Shown here: in pieces, positions 11,075 through 21,308 of the stretch
How positions within the stretch are numbered: the stretch's first letter is position 1
Layout: each line of letters opens with the position of its first letter
Origin: Silene conica
Lineage: Eukaryota; Streptophyta; Magnoliopsida; Caryophyllales; Caryophyllaceae
DNA: 64,000 bases
Reading direction: 5' to 3'
Assembly: GCA_029255685.2 (NCBI GenBank)
Contig: CM055319.2
Span: forward strand, 36,032,530-36,096,529
Notes under the pieces: generated by a model
Database searches by the model: none
What the model saw: the letters and a program-made list of their open reading frames with translations, nothing else
What the model was told of the DNA's origin: nothing
Position numbers and translations under genes: made by a program

Positions 11075-11148
11075 GGTCGGCCGACACGAATAATGGTTCG
11101 GTCGACCAAGGCGGTGGTCGGCCGACTGGAGTAGCTGGTCGGTCGACC
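11075..11148 (+). repeat. Cassette cluster in R/U5 of 5' LTR, element 1
   Basis: Four motifs at 11075 (P-like), 11096 (Dr, with one inserted T just 5'), 11116 (P-like) and 11137 (Dr). Offsets are 0, 21, 41 and 62 nt. Orientation is opposite to the U3 cluster, so the transcript carries Dr here and D in gag. Confidence 0.9.
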
Positions 11149-11746
11149 AACTCGCGTATGTATTCTGTTTCGTTTTACTTTGTTGACTATAATAACCTGC
11201 AATGAGACCCAAGGGAGACTTGTAGGATGTTAGTAATGACCTACCCAAGATTGAAAGATACGGGAAGGGCATTGGTTTACACCTTAAGACGGCTAGGTTA
11301 CTCAAGACTGAATGGTATGTGACCTAGAATTTAGGAATCACCCTTATTGTTGACACCCAATAATTGTGAGACCTAGGAACTAATAGCATAGGCCGGAAGG
11401 AGCTATTAGGTACCATAGACCGAAAGGATATGTTACACCCCTTACGCGACTGCAATACATGTTGACCTTAGGATTTATATTACCTTAGCTATTTATTACC
11501 CAAACATCCTAGCATCCCTTTTATTATATTTTAATTCGCATCTTTCATTATTTGTTTATTTTAATCTTTGCCTTAGATATAGTAATCAACACAATCAACC
11601 CCCACATGTGTTACCTTTAAACATTGACACCAAACAATAAACATTCCCCACCTCCTTGTGGTTCGACCCTGACTTTCACTATCTATAGTTTAAGTTTAGG
11701 AATTATAAATTTATCTTTGGTACCCTCAACGACGGGCATCAAATTT

Positions 11747-11764
11747 TGGCGCCGTTGCCGGGGA
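11747..11764 (+). promoter_or_regulatory. Primer-binding site, tRNA-Asp
   Basis: TGGCGCCGTTGCCGGGGA is the perfect complement of the plant tRNA-Asp 3' end, the primer typical of Athila and Tat elements. It starts 5 nt after the LTR end. Confidence 0.93.
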
Positions 11765-11806
11765 GGTGACGCCAGTGTTTATTGTTTTTGTTTTTGTTTC
11801 TCTTTG

Positions 11807-11831
11807 TTTAAGGAACTTTTTGTTCCTTAAA
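11807..11831 (+). other. Stem-loop downstream of primer site (element 1)
   Basis: TTTAAGGAAC and GTTCCTTAAA form a perfect 10-bp stem around a TTTTT loop. Elements 2 and 3 have the same stem with the terminal T-A pair replaced by C-G. It lies between the primer site and the gag start, the usual place for packaging signals; that role is inference. Confidence 0.75.
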
Positions 11832-11863
11832 CCTTCTCACCTTTTTCTTGTAGTTTCCATCTT

Positions 11864-13846
11864 ATGCGCAGGTCAGTTCAAGGAGAACTTCTACCACTTG
11901 ACCACGAGCTTGAGAGGACTCTTAGAGAAAGGAGAAAACAACTTCTAGCGAATCAGGAAGGAGGTTCACCATCATCCTTATTTCAAGAAGACTTATTTGA
12001 ACAACCATCACCACCAACCTCACCAAAAACACCACCTTCACAACCAAATTCACCCGACAATCCACTTTCACCAAAAACACCACCTTTCACCTACTTTCCA
12101 GTTTTTCCAAAAGAAGAAGAAAACATGACAGAGGAAGCTACTATCGCCAGTCACTTCATGCCTCAGGCAAAGGACCTATACAAAGGGTTCACTTTACCTG
12201 CAGGTACTGGGAAACCATTCGAGGCCAAGCCTGCCTATATTACTATGGTTGAAAGAAACCAATTTGGAGGCTCGGCCAATGAGGATGCTGCAAAGCATAT
12301 TGAAATCTTCACAGATTACATATGCTCTATCGCACCCCCAGAAGGAGTGACGCAGGACCAGATTAAGCAGACCATGTTTATCTTCTCTCTTAGGGATGTT
12401 GCGAGGGAATGGTACAGAGACTTGGACCGCACTGCTGCGGTAGTCACGAATTGGAATACCCTAGCCTTAGCATTTTACAGGAAATACTATTCTGCATCCA
12501 AGACTAATGCTTTGAGGGCGCAGATTACAAATTTCAAGCAGGGCCCCAATGAAGACTTTAGTGAGGCGTGGGACAGGTTCAAGAGACTTGTTCGATCCAT
12601 ACCACATCACGGATTCGAACAATGGTTTCTTTGTAACCAGTTCTACAATGGCCTTTACGATGACAACAGGGCCTATCTAGATGCTGCAGCTAATGGGAGA
12701 TTCCAAGATAATTCCAGGGAGACTAAGGGTCTCAAATTGATAGAGGATATTGCTGTACACCGTGCTGAACATGGAACTTCCCGAGGCAATCAAAGGAAAT
12801 CTGAGTATAACCTATCAGCAATTGAGGCCTTGACAGCCAAGTTAGAGAAACTAGAGGCTGGAGGAAAGTTCGATCTAGGAAGTGGGAGCAAGGGAGGAAT
12901 TTATCAGGTGAACGCCGTTCAAGACGGACCCTTTGCTTGTGAGAGGTGCGGTGGAGAAGGGCACGTGTCGAAATTCTGTACTTCATCCAACGAGACATGT
13001 GCCGCTTTCCAACACTATCGTGGGAACAATTTCTATGACCCAAATAATAATAATGTCCATCCCAACATGAGGTGGACAAGCCAGAATGTTCTCAACCCAC
13101 AACACATGCAACCTCAGCAAAATTCCACATATATCCCCCCACATAAGCAAGGTTTCCAAAAACCACCCTTAAACCCTCAACCACCTTCAAATCCACCACC
13201 CAACACAGACACTCTTATCCAAAATCTTATTGGGTTGGTTCAGAAGGAGTCACAGGCTAGAGAGGCAGGAATGAAGATGTTAGAATCTCAGATTGCTCAA
13301 ATTGCGGGCAAGAATGATACTAGGGCTCCGGGTCAACTTCCGACCAAAACGGACCAGAAAAAAGAGACTCTGGTTATCATATCCCTACGAAGTGGAGCTA
13401 AAGTGGGGGTCGAGAAAGAAAAACAGCCGAGTAGCAGCGAGGAAGGTCGACCGACCCAGGAGCCAGGTCGGCCGACCTCTGAGCAGAATCCGAAAAATCT
13501 CGCTGAACAGGAGAGTGGTCGACCGACCGAAGAAGAGGGTCGACCGACCACCGAGGCAGGACAAGAAGCCCCTTTTCGTCCCGAATTGCCGAACAATTTA
13601 AGGGATTTTCTTTTCCGGGGTGACAAGACCCCTAGGTTTCTGAAAAGGGCTGCATATACTGAATCTTCAGCCCATCCTTTCCCAGGAAGACTCATACCTT
13701 CGAAGGATCAGGTATCTTTTGACAAATTTAAAGACGTAATTCGTTCATTAAATGTTCAAGTTCCGTTTCTAGAATTAGTCCAACAGGTTCCTTCATATCT
13801 TAAATTTATGAGACAGCTTTGTCAAGAAAAAGAGGTCTATAGATAA
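11864..13846 (+). CDS. Gag polyprotein, element 1
   Basis: A 660-codon frame from the ATG at 11864, the first ATG of this frame after the leader stem-loop. An N-terminal charged segment and a Pro/Ser/Thr-rich linker precede a retrotransposon gag (capsid) domain at about residues 155-290, with FSLRDVAREWYRDLDR, ITNFKQGPNEDFSEAWDRFK, and YDDNRAYLDAAANGRF. A CCHC zinc knuckle (CERCGGEGHVSKFC) is at about residues 362-375. Gln/Asn/Pro-rich sequence follows, then four Gly-Arg-Pro-Thr repeats encoded by the cassette motif at about residues 528-562. The frame ends at a TAA just after an A-run at 13827-13831, and the protease follows in the +1 frame. This is either a one-base loss or a frameshift site; related elements read through in one frame. 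Confidence 0.9.
   Translation: MRRSVQGELLPLDHELERTLRERRKQLLANQEGGSPSSLFQEDLFEQPSPPTSPKTPPSQPNSPDNPLSPKTPPFTYFPVFPKEEENMTEEATIASHFMPQAKDLYKGFTLPAGTGKPFEAKPAYITMVERNQFGGSANEDAAKHIEIFTDYICSIAPPEGVTQDQIKQTMFIFSLRDVAREWYRDLDRTAAVVTNWNTLALAFYRKYYSASKTNALRAQITNFKQGPNEDFSEAWDRFKRLVRSIPHHGFEQWFLCNQFYNGLYDDNRAYLDAAANGRFQDNSRETKGLKLIEDIAVHRAEHGTSRGNQRKSEYNLSAIEALTAKLEKLEAGGKFDLGSGSKGGIYQVNAVQDGPFACERCGGEGHVSKFCTSSNETCAAFQHYRGNNFYDPNNNNVHPNMRWTSQNVLNPQHMQPQQNSTYIPPHKQGFQKPPLNPQPPSNPPPNTDTLIQNLIGLVQKESQAREAGMKMLESQIAQIAGKNDTRAPGQLPTKTDQKKETLVIISLRSGAKVGVEKEKQPSSSEEGRPTQEPGRPTSEQNPKNLAEQESGRPTEEEGRPTTEAGQEAPFRPELPNNLRDFLFRGDKTPRFLKRAAYTESSAHPFPGRLIPSKDQVSFDKFKDVIRSLNVQVPFLELVQQVPSYLKFMRQLCQEKEVYR
13445..13549 (+). 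repeat. Cassette, two pairs inside gag (element 1)
   Basis: D at 13445, P at 13466, D at 13517, D at 13538; both pairs are 21 nt apart. All are read in the frame GGT CGR/CGG CCG ACC, encoding Gly-Arg-Pro-Thr twice in a seven-residue register. Confidence 0.93.
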
Positions 13847-13856
13847 GGTTGAGTCG

Positions 13857-14534
13857 GTGGCCCTCACTGAAGAGTCATCTAGTTTTTTATCACATGTTAT
13901 TGCCCCCCACAAATTAGAGGACCCTGGTAGTTTTTCTGTCCCCTGCAATATAGGAACCTTCCCAGTGAAGACGGCTTTATGCGACTTAGGTGCTAGTATC
14001 AGTGTCATGCCCCTAAGTGTTGCGTTAAAGTTAGGAATGACCGAATTTGCAGTAACCAGCATGACTGTCCAGATGGCAGATCGTACATCTATGGAACCTG
14101 TAGGGGTGTTGGAAAACATCCCTGTGCGTATTGACAGGTTTTTCTTCCCAGTTGACTTCGTAGTTTTGGACATCCCAGAGGATGCCCATATACCTATAAT
14201 ACTAGGAAGACCTTTCCTCCACACTGTAGGAGCCATTATAGATGTAGGCACTGGGACTTTGACCTTTAAAGTAGGAAAGCATTCTATTATATATGGCCTA
14301 TCTTATAGGAAGAAGGATGATATGACCCCCATCACTTGTAATGCTATCACTTCTGAAAAAAAGTATGAGGTCATCACTACTTCCCCTACTTTATTGCCTA
14401 TTCCTGTATCTGTTTTTACACCTCCGCCCCAGATTGGGAGCAATATGGAGGACACTTCTATTATGGCTAATGCAGGAATTGGTTTGGGGAAACCCAAAGT
14501 GAAGGAAGTCATGGTCCAGAGAGGAGGAATGTGA
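13857..14534 (+). CDS. Retropepsin-like aspartic protease, element 1
   Basis: The open frame is continuous with the capsid polyprotein except for the shift at 13827-13831. It shows the retropepsin active site LCDLGASISVMPLS (about residues 40-53), the QMADRTS and GVLENIPVRI segments, and the flap-distal VLDIPEDAHIPIILGRPFL motif typical of Athila proteases. It would cleave Gag. In autonomous relatives the same frame continues into RT, but here it ends at 14534 and no RT similarity follows. There is no separate start codon, so the product depends on readthrough or frameshifting from gag. Confidence 0.85.
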   Translation: MALTEESSSFLSHVIAPHKLEDPGSFSVPCNIGTFPVKTALCDLGASISVMPLSVALKLGMTEFAVTSMTVQMADRTSMEPVGVLENIPVRIDRFFFPVDFVVLDIPEDAHIPIILGRPFLHTVGAIIDVGTGTLTFKVGKHSIIYGLSYRKKDDMTPITCNAITSEKKYEVITTSPTLLPIPVSVFTPPPQIGSNMEDTSIMANAGIGLGKPKVKEVMVQRGGM

Positions 14535-14741
14535 TGCTTAAGCTATGAGGAAGATGAAGACCCAGATGTTGTGGATCGGGAAGGGAAGAAAAAGAGGAGG
14601 CAAGCTCAAGAGGAGAGGTCGTCGCATATGCTTTGCGACGGCGGGAAGAAGATGTGTTTTGCTAATCAAGAGAACACCGTGGAGACTACGGCATGTCGTC
14701 AAAAGTCGTGGTCGGATATTTTCCGCATCTTTAGCGGGTAG
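14535..14741 (+). other. Charged tail frame replacing pol (element 1)
   Basis: One base off the protease frame, an open stretch of about 67 codons reads SYEEDEDPDVVDREGKKKRR, then a Cys-containing segment, ending SWSDIFRIFSG and a TAG at 14739-14741. The acidic-then-basic composition is unlike RT. It may be the remnant C-terminus of the non-autonomous polyprotein. No family recognised. Confidence 0.4.
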
Positions 14742-14952
14742 TTATTTCAAGTTCCAGTTTTTAAGACATTTTATTTTTGTTGTGTGAGACTTTTTAATTT
14801 GGTTTGCTCGTAGTTTTAGAACCTTTTCCGTTATGCTTGCGTAGTTAAGACTTTAGACCTGTTTCTGGCATCTCGCGCATATGTTGGGCGCATTTTTTTC
14901 TTCTTGCTTTTTCAGGTTCGACAAAGAAACGAAGACCGCTGTGACACAGAGG

Positions 14953-15057
14953 GGTCGACCGACCAGATACACAAGTCGGTCGACCTAGTCGCTGTATCGC
15001 TGAAATTCCTGTAATCTACAGGAAGGTCGGTCGACCGATTATATGGGTCGGTCGACC
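14953..15057 (+). repeat. Cassette, two pairs in 3' region (element 1)
   Basis: D at 14953 with a Dr-like AGTCGGTCGACC at 14974, then Dr at 15025 and 15046. Both pairs keep the 21-nt spacing although the first mixes orientations. Confidence 0.9.
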
Positions 15058-15280
15058 TACCTGTCCGTCGCAGTCTGTTCGTTTCTTCCTCAGGAATCGT
15101 GCAACCTATCTTGGTTACTTGAGTGGCACTGCTAGCCACCAAAACCTCCCAGCTTACGCTGGTTTGGGGAGGTTTTTCTCATGCGTCTATTGATCCAGTG
15201 AGTTCTTTCCAGTGTTTCCTTAGTTTTTATTTTTCCTTGCACCTTTTCTTTAATTTTCTGAAACCTTTACTTAGGCTAAT

Positions 15281-15320
15281 GCACAATGGGGACATTGTGC
15301 GGGTTGGTTTGGGGAATGGT
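15281..15320 (+). other. Conserved hairpin plus internal polypurine-like tract (element 1)
   Basis: GCACAATG and CATTGTGC form a perfect 8-bp stem with a GGGA loop (15281-15300), followed at once by GGGTTGGTTTGGGGAATGG, a close copy of the terminal polypurine tract at 16751. Element 3 has the same arrangement at 49942. A second, internal polypurine tract is plausible. Confidence 0.65.
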
Positions 15321-16074
15321 TTCGTGTCACATGCATTGCATTTTGTCACACGTTTATTGCATTTCCGTATTGCATTGTTCTTTTCTTTATTTTCCTTGCA
15401 TATACAAAAATCCAAAAAAATAGAAAAAAATTCAAAAATTCAAAAAATGCACGTTTATTTTAACATATAGGTCGAGTCGGAACGAAAGTATTTCAAGGAT
15501 GATTTAAGCTATCTTACATGTTTATGCCTTTACCTTGCCTTGTCAACTTGTTTTAGTATAAAAGTCTTTTGCATATCTACGAGTTTTCATCAATTTGTAT
15601 ATCTCGAGACTTGATTTATGTCTTGGCAACCTACTATACATTCTAAGTTTTAGAGCCGTATTCCTGGTTTCATTCTTAAACCAGTTGTCTAGGACGTGAG
15701 TAGTACTCCCCTTGGAACATGTTACATCAATATGCATAAACATGAACTTGAATTGCTATATACTTGTTTTACTATCTCGTTTTGTGAGTCTTGATACGTG
15801 CATTTGGGATCCCTTTTCTCATTTTTACCCATAAGCTTCACATAGCCAAAATTGCCTTTTTATTTCCCCAAAACTACATCCCGTACTTAGCCTACCCTTC
15901 CAAGCTAGTATTTGTAGCTCTTGGTCCATCTTGAGGCATCTTGGTTTGTATGCTATCTTGAGCAAAAAGGGAAAAGAAAGAAAGAAAGCAAGAAAAGAGA
16001 AAAAGAACAGAAAAAGAAAGAAAAAGAAAGAAAGAAAAGAAAAAAACGAAAAAAATCAAAACATACAGGAAGCC

Positions 16075-16107
16075 AGTCGACCGACCTCCTTCATGGGTCG
16101 GCCGACC
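16075..16107 (+). repeat. Cassette pair after A/G-rich run (element 1)
   Basis: AGTCGACCGACC at 16075 and P at 16096, 21 nt apart, directly after about 100 nt of GAAA-type sequence. The homologous site in element 3 is 50733 and in element 2 is 23519. Confidence 0.88.
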
Positions 16108-16750
16108 TCCTGGCAGCATCAGAATGATAAAAAATTTCGTTCCAAATTCCCTTTCTTTTATGTGTTATCACTCCCGTACCTCATTCAAAAATATTGGGGA
16201 GTCCTTTCTTATATTTAATGTGAGAGTTGTGCTACAAAAGAGCACTTCCTTAATATCAAAAAGTTGTGAATTATGTTGTGGGGAAACGGTTTTACTAGCT
16301 TGGCTACTAACCCCACATATCCAAAAAAACATCTTAACCACTTTGTACCTTTTACCTCACATATCTTTCATTACCTCAATTGCATGTATCTGAGTCACTT
16401 AATGGGTTTGTTATACATGGTTGTAGAATTTTTGTTTATGTTAGATTGCAGGCATGTTTTCATGGGTCGCAGTTAGGTGAGTGTCATGACAATATACTTC
16501 TTCCTATCTTTTACATATATTCACCCTTTGCTTCATGAGTGTCTCGAGCGTACCGCGAGAGTCCATGGTATAAAGTCTCTATAGTCTCTAGTTTTGCAAG
16601 TTTGACAACAACATAACTCGTTTTCATGATTTGAATACTTTCTCATTTTGTACTTGGTATTGGTTTAGGCTGACATGTAAATTTCGCTCTGAGATTGAAA
16701 TCGTTCCATTAGTTAAGATCGAGTCTATTTCTTGCTTGAGGGCAATCAAG

Positions 16751-16768
16751 GGTTTGGTTTGGGGAATT
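16751..16768 (+). promoter_or_regulatory. Polypurine tract, element 1
   Basis: GGTTTGGTTTGGGGAATT abuts the TGATGCG start of the 3' LTR. It is the plus-strand DNA primer site. Confidence 0.85.
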
Positions 16769-17040
16769 TGATGCGTGTCTATTTTATGATGTTTTACATC
16801 TATTTTTACATGCATTTGGTCGCTCATTTACTATGTTTTAGCCCTTATTTCCCAACAATCGTGTACTTTCGTATTTTTATGCACTTTTGCAGATTTATGC
16901 AGAAAAGGGACGATTTAGCACCAAATTCATGTCCTCGAGTCTTTTGCATAATTAAAGAACGAAGGAAAGTCAACTGGAGTCTTTATTTAAGTGCCAAGAG
17001 TCAAATCAAGAAGAAAACCGGAGATTTTCTATGCGGATAC

Positions 17041-17172
17041 GGTCGACCGACGTACAATATGGGTCGGCCGACCAGGCCCAATTTTTATGAAGTCCAAAAT
17101 CTTGAAGAAAGCCCAGAATTCGCTCAAGTCCGTAAAAAAGGTCGACCGACCCACCAAACTGGTCGACCGACC
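17041..17172 (+). repeat. Cassette, two pairs (U3 of 3' LTR, element 1)
   Basis: D-like GGTCGACCGACG at 17041 and P at 17062; D at 17140 and D at 17161. Spacing is 21 nt in both pairs. Confidence 0.92.
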
Positions 17173-17663
17173 TCAGCGAAGCCCAGGAACAGTTTTCGGA
17201 AATAGTTTAGAAGTAGGAGTCGTTAGGAAACTCTAATTTTATGCCATCTATAAGCTAATCTTGTAATTAGGGTTAGGGATATCAAGTTTCTTAGTTAACA
17301 AGCCACAATTAGTTATTATCTAGTTCTCAATTCTAGTTTTCAACTTTAGTTTTGTAATCTTTCAATAATTCTCAAGCATTCAGTAAAGTTTGTTCCTCTC
17401 TGCCTTAATTCCGACTTTGGTAATTACTCTTTTAAATCTAGTTTTATTATTGTTCTTATTACTATTGCATTCAATTAAGATAGAATTCCCAAGTTTTATT
17501 GAATCTTGCATGCTTAGATTATTATTTACTATGTTTTCCATGTTTATTCCCGTCTTTATTATCGTTTCAATTCCCATGCGTAGCTAAATTTCATATGTTA
17601 GGATGTAGGGGATGAATATGCATAGGTAGTAGAAATTCCGAGACCGACTTGTAGCAGAGCCGT

Positions 17664-17737
17664 GGTCGGCCGACTCGAATAATGGGTCGGTCGACCAAGG
17701 CGGTGGTCGGCCGACTGGAGTAGCTGGTCGGTCGACC
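17664..17737 (+). repeat. Cassette cluster in R/U5 of 3' LTR, element 1
   Basis: Motifs at 17664, 17685, 17705 and 17726, the same 0/21/41/62 layout as the 5' LTR, here without the inserted T. Confidence 0.92.
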
Positions 17738-18330
17738 AACTCGCGTATGTATTCTGTTTCGTTTTACTTTGTTGACTATAATAACCTGCAATGAGACCCA
17801 AGGGAGACTTGTAGGATGTTAGTAATGACCTACCCAAGATTGAAAGATACGGGAAGGGCATTGGTTTTCACCTTAAGACGGCTAGGTTACTCAAGACTGA
17901 AAGGTATGTGACCTAGAATCTAGGAATCACCCTTATTGTTGACACCCAATAATTGTGAGACCTAGGAACTAATAGCATAGGCCGGAAGGAGCTATTAGGT
18001 ACCATAGACCGAAAGGATATGTTACACCCCTTACGCGACTGCAATACATGTTGACCTTAGGATTTATATTACCTTAGCTATTTATTACCCAAATATCCTA
18101 GCATCCCTTTTATTATATTTTTATTCTCATCTTTCATTATTTTTTTATTTTAATCTTTGCCTTATATATAGTAATCAACACAATCAACCCCCACATTTGT
18201 TACCTTTAAACATTGACACCAAACAATAAACATTCCCCACCTCCTTGTGGTTCGACCTTGACTTTCACTATCTATAGTTTAAGTTTAGGAATTATAAATT
18301 TATCTTTGGTACCCTCAACGACGGGCATCA

Positions 18331-18540
18331 GTGTCAAAGGGAACAAGGGACCAACTACTAAGTATTATTAGTGATGAGAGCAAAAATTTTGGATGTCTGC
18401 CATTTCGGATCAGAAAGAGCAGTTTGAGGGAGTTAGGGGGAAGAGAGGTGTTGGAGATATGGGCTAACTTGGCATACCGGGGATTTAGCACACGAATGTT
18501 GTTCATGAGCCGAGTGGTGACACAGGAGGGGTCTGACAGA
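18331..18540 (-). pseudogene. Ty1/copia polyprotein remnant, 5' part (interrupted)
   Basis: Minus-strand codons read SSWSLVPFDT immediately next to the element-1 insertion and join in frame to SYNVVGCR at 10179 once element 1 and one target copy are removed. Further upstream, in another frame, PQTALSDPKWQT and FALITNNT match the segment preceding copia RT, so a small frameshift lies near 18350. Confidence 0.78.
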
Positions 18541-18648
18541 GGGGGGTTAACAGGTTGAACAGGGGTATTTAGAGGTACCTCTCAATGTTGAACATGGGTC
18601 TGACGAATGTTGTTCATGAGCCGAGTGGTGACACGGGAGGGGTCTAAC
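18493..18648 (+). repeat. Direct repeat of about 47 bp
   Basis: 'acgaatgttgttcatgagccgagtggtgacac(a/g)ggaggggtct' occurs near 18493 and again near 18603, 110 nt apart, inside decayed sequence flanking the copia remnant. Confidence 0.75.
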
Positions 18649-18659
18649 TTCTCTACTTA

Positions 18660-20095
18660 ATGCTCCCACAGGTACGTTTTAGTATATACTTAGTTTAAGC
18701 TTGAACAAATAAAGGAACCCATTCTTAAGATCGTAATTGTTGTTTGCACATTTGCCAACGGACGTTTTACATATTAAGTATATCTAGCTTCGTATTTGCA
18801 ATAAATATACAAGTTAGATTGAATATTTACTTCTGAACAATGTATAAGCTAAAGATATAGTGTATTAATCATGAAATTTAAAATTAAATTGATATCTCAC
18901 AATTAAGATAAGTGTATCAAAAGAAGGATCAGAAATTATTCTAATTTTATTTTTAACAAGTTTATTCCTCGTATAAAATATAATAGGTTTGATCATAAGT
19001 CTAACAAGTATTAGTTATCCACGTGTTGCTTACGGTGTAGAACATTCTTTATCTTCCTAAATTTCTTTATAAACTTCCTCCTTATCATTTTCTGATTATC
19101 TTCATTTTCCTTCTACATATCCTCGTTCGTCTCCTTTACAATGTCATCATTCTAACAACTTCACCAACAAACATGTTGCCTTGAAACGACGCGCGCATCA
19201 TCGAAGGACTACTTCAGCATGTTTAACCCAGCATCAACACACTTTTAAGGTACAGTCACTTTAATCGCACTCCCTACGTCCTAAAATCTGCTTGATTTTT
19301 TTACACTTCAATCGCACTCCCCTACATCTAATGCACTATCAAGCATGAAGATAGCTTCCGAGATTCAATATATTTTGTCATCCTTGTTACAAATCTGTTT
19401 GATTTCTATGTTTTTTGTCAGCCTTGAAACGACGCGCGCATCATACTTTTGTTATTTCTATGTTTTTTCCCTGTTAATAAGATAATGTGTGGTGTATGAC
19501 GCTGTCTTTACTTTTAGAGGAAAGGTTCAAATGCTAACAAAAAAAATTAGTGAGAATTTCTATGTTAGAGGCGATGGTACGGCAAGTACCCTTTATATGT
19601 TCGACTTTGTAAATTATAGAACAAAGATTTTAAATTGAAGTATATGGGTTGAGATGAGGTGAATTAATGAGAAATTGTGATAGATTTGATTTAATTTAAT
19701 TAAATTGAAGTTTATAGGTTGAGAAGAGGTGAATTAGTGAGAAAAATGTGGTGGTGAAGACGGGTTTTGGACTATTGACAATTTGTTAGTGGTGTTGAAC
19801 TGGTTTTGTTGTGGTTTGATGAATAAAATTTAATGGATTTCAGTGAGATTAAGTTAATTAGATTAAATTTGAAATTTATATGTTTAGAGCAGGTGAATTG
19901 GTGAAAAAATGTGATTATGAGGACGATATTTTTTTTACCATTGGCATTAGTTGCGGGTTGATGAATGAAAGTTGAATGGACTATTTTTTTACCATTGGCA
20001 TGTATTATAAAGATGATGCATAGAAACAGAGGTTTAGGTATCTGACTTCAGTAATCCATTATCCCAGCAATGAAGCTATTGATCCTCAAATGATC
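18660..20095. other. Intergenic with local repeats
   Basis: No gene recognised. 'ccttgaaacgacgcgcgcatcat' occurs twice (about 19180 and 19423). Three diverged units of the form 'aaattgaa.tatatgggttgaga.gaggtgaatta.tgagaaa' lie at about 19632, 19705 and 19865. 'tttaccattggcat' occurs twice near 19935 and 19988. Confidence 0.55.
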
Positions 20096-20108
20096 AGATT
20101 CACAACTG

Positions 20109-20480
<372 letters not shown>

Positions 20481-20489
20481 ACCACGCTA

Positions 20490-21308
20490 ATCCTTTAGTA
20501 TACACGATCAAATGGGCTAATCATGTTGAAAAGGAAACATTCATTAAAATACCACATGAATATGATTACAATCAAAGATGTTAGTTATTCAATATACGAT
20601 TATTCTTCCATCAAAATCATTCTACAACAGATCAACAAGCCACGTGAATATGATACGAACAAAACAATGTACCATGTTGAAATTATGAATATTTACTTAA
20701 TGAAAAATTACGTCCCTTGGAATTCCGCGCGCGATGCCGAAAGTGCTTTAGACTCCGGTTTCTTCTTCTATAATGTATGAATCCACCTTCGGGTTGTCCA
20801 AGTCGACTCCTAAAAACATAAAAATACCGATTAGGAGCTTAAACTCAAATTTAGGGCGAAACAGCCCGGAAATGAGATGTTGCGAATTGAAAAACGAAAG
20901 TGATAGAAAGAACGAGAATCGCGAGAGGAAAGCATAGGTGAAATTCTTACCTTGATCCGAGTTGACACGGGTTCTTAGATGATATTTTAAGAAGCTTGAA
21001 ATGAGAGAAAAAAGGAGGATTGAGTTACTGTAACTTTGTTTTTGTTGGAATAATATAATGTTGAAGGAGAAATAAGAAAGAACCCTTTATATTTTATGTC
21101 TGAGTCGGGTTTCCTTTTTAATGAATCAGAAACCTTAAGAACGGAAATGCCAAGCGAAACAAGACATCTCAAGATTAAAATAAATCCTAAGACGAAACTT
21201 TACGGTATTTCTTGAAATATAGTTTACGGAATATAAGTAATATATTATTAAACTCCGAAAAATACTGTAAATTATAAATATATACTTTACGAAAATACGG
21301 GATGTTAC
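20490..21308 (-). mobile_element. 3' LTR (partial) of a chromovirus
   Basis: Reading on the minus strand, TGTAACATCCCG at 21308 is a typical Tekay/Del-type LTR start, preceded by a purine-rich GAAAGTTGGGGTGA tract after the pol stop. ATATAAAGG near 21090 is a probable TATA box. The far LTR end is not identifiable; the microsatellite at 20109-20480 may lie within it. Confidence 0.6.

Larger units (their letters stand above)
10180..11741 (+). mobile_element. Element 1 5' LTR (subfamily A)
   Basis: Begins TGATGCGTG and ends GGGCATCA, giving inverted termini. TATATAAG at 10658-10665 is the probable TATA box. Four copies of the 12-mer cassette motif lie 75-206 bp upstream of it in U3, and four more, mostly in opposite orientation, lie about 410-490 bp downstream in R/U5. 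The primer-binding site follows 5 nt after the end. Confidence 0.92.
14742..16768 (+). other. 3' untranslated region of element 1
   Basis: A noncoding 2.0 kb carrying three cassette pairs, a conserved hairpin with an internal purine tract (15281-15320), an A/G-rich run (15960-16060) and, near 16540, the 'gagtgtctcgagcgtaccgcgagagtcca' block shared with elements 2 and 3. It ends in the polypurine tract at 16751-16768. Confidence 0.7.
10180..18330 (+). mobile_element. Element 1: non-autonomous Athila-like gypsy element (gag-pro only)
   Basis: Two 1562-bp LTRs (10180-11741 and 16769-18330) bound a 5.0-kb interior holding a tRNA-Asp primer site, gag, an aspartic protease and a polypurine tract, but no RT, RNase H or integrase. 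Flanking pentamers are GTGCC (10175-10179) and GTGTC (18331-18335), a target duplication with one change. Removing the element rejoins the copia frame across the site. By eye the LTRs differ at roughly 20-25 positions, about 1.5%, so insertion was fairly recent. Enzymes must have come in trans. Similar gag-bearing non-autonomous elements are known in plants (TR-GAG type); retaining protease as well is less usual. Confidence 0.88.
16769..18330 (+). mobile_element. Element 1 3' LTR (subfamily A)
   Basis: Exactly as long as the 5' LTR (1562 bp), with the same termini and the same eight cassette motifs. Differences by eye are scattered substitutions, including one that alters the TATA box. Confidence 0.93.

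Noticed and set aside
15960..16127. Lys/Glu-rich frames over the A/G-rich run in element 1
   Set aside because: Low-complexity purine tract in a UTR; the homologous run in element 3 (50620) gives different peptides.
19180..19446. Repeated 'cgacgcgcgcatcat' as a possible small DNA transposon end
   Set aside because: Two direct, not inverted, copies with no flanking duplication visible.
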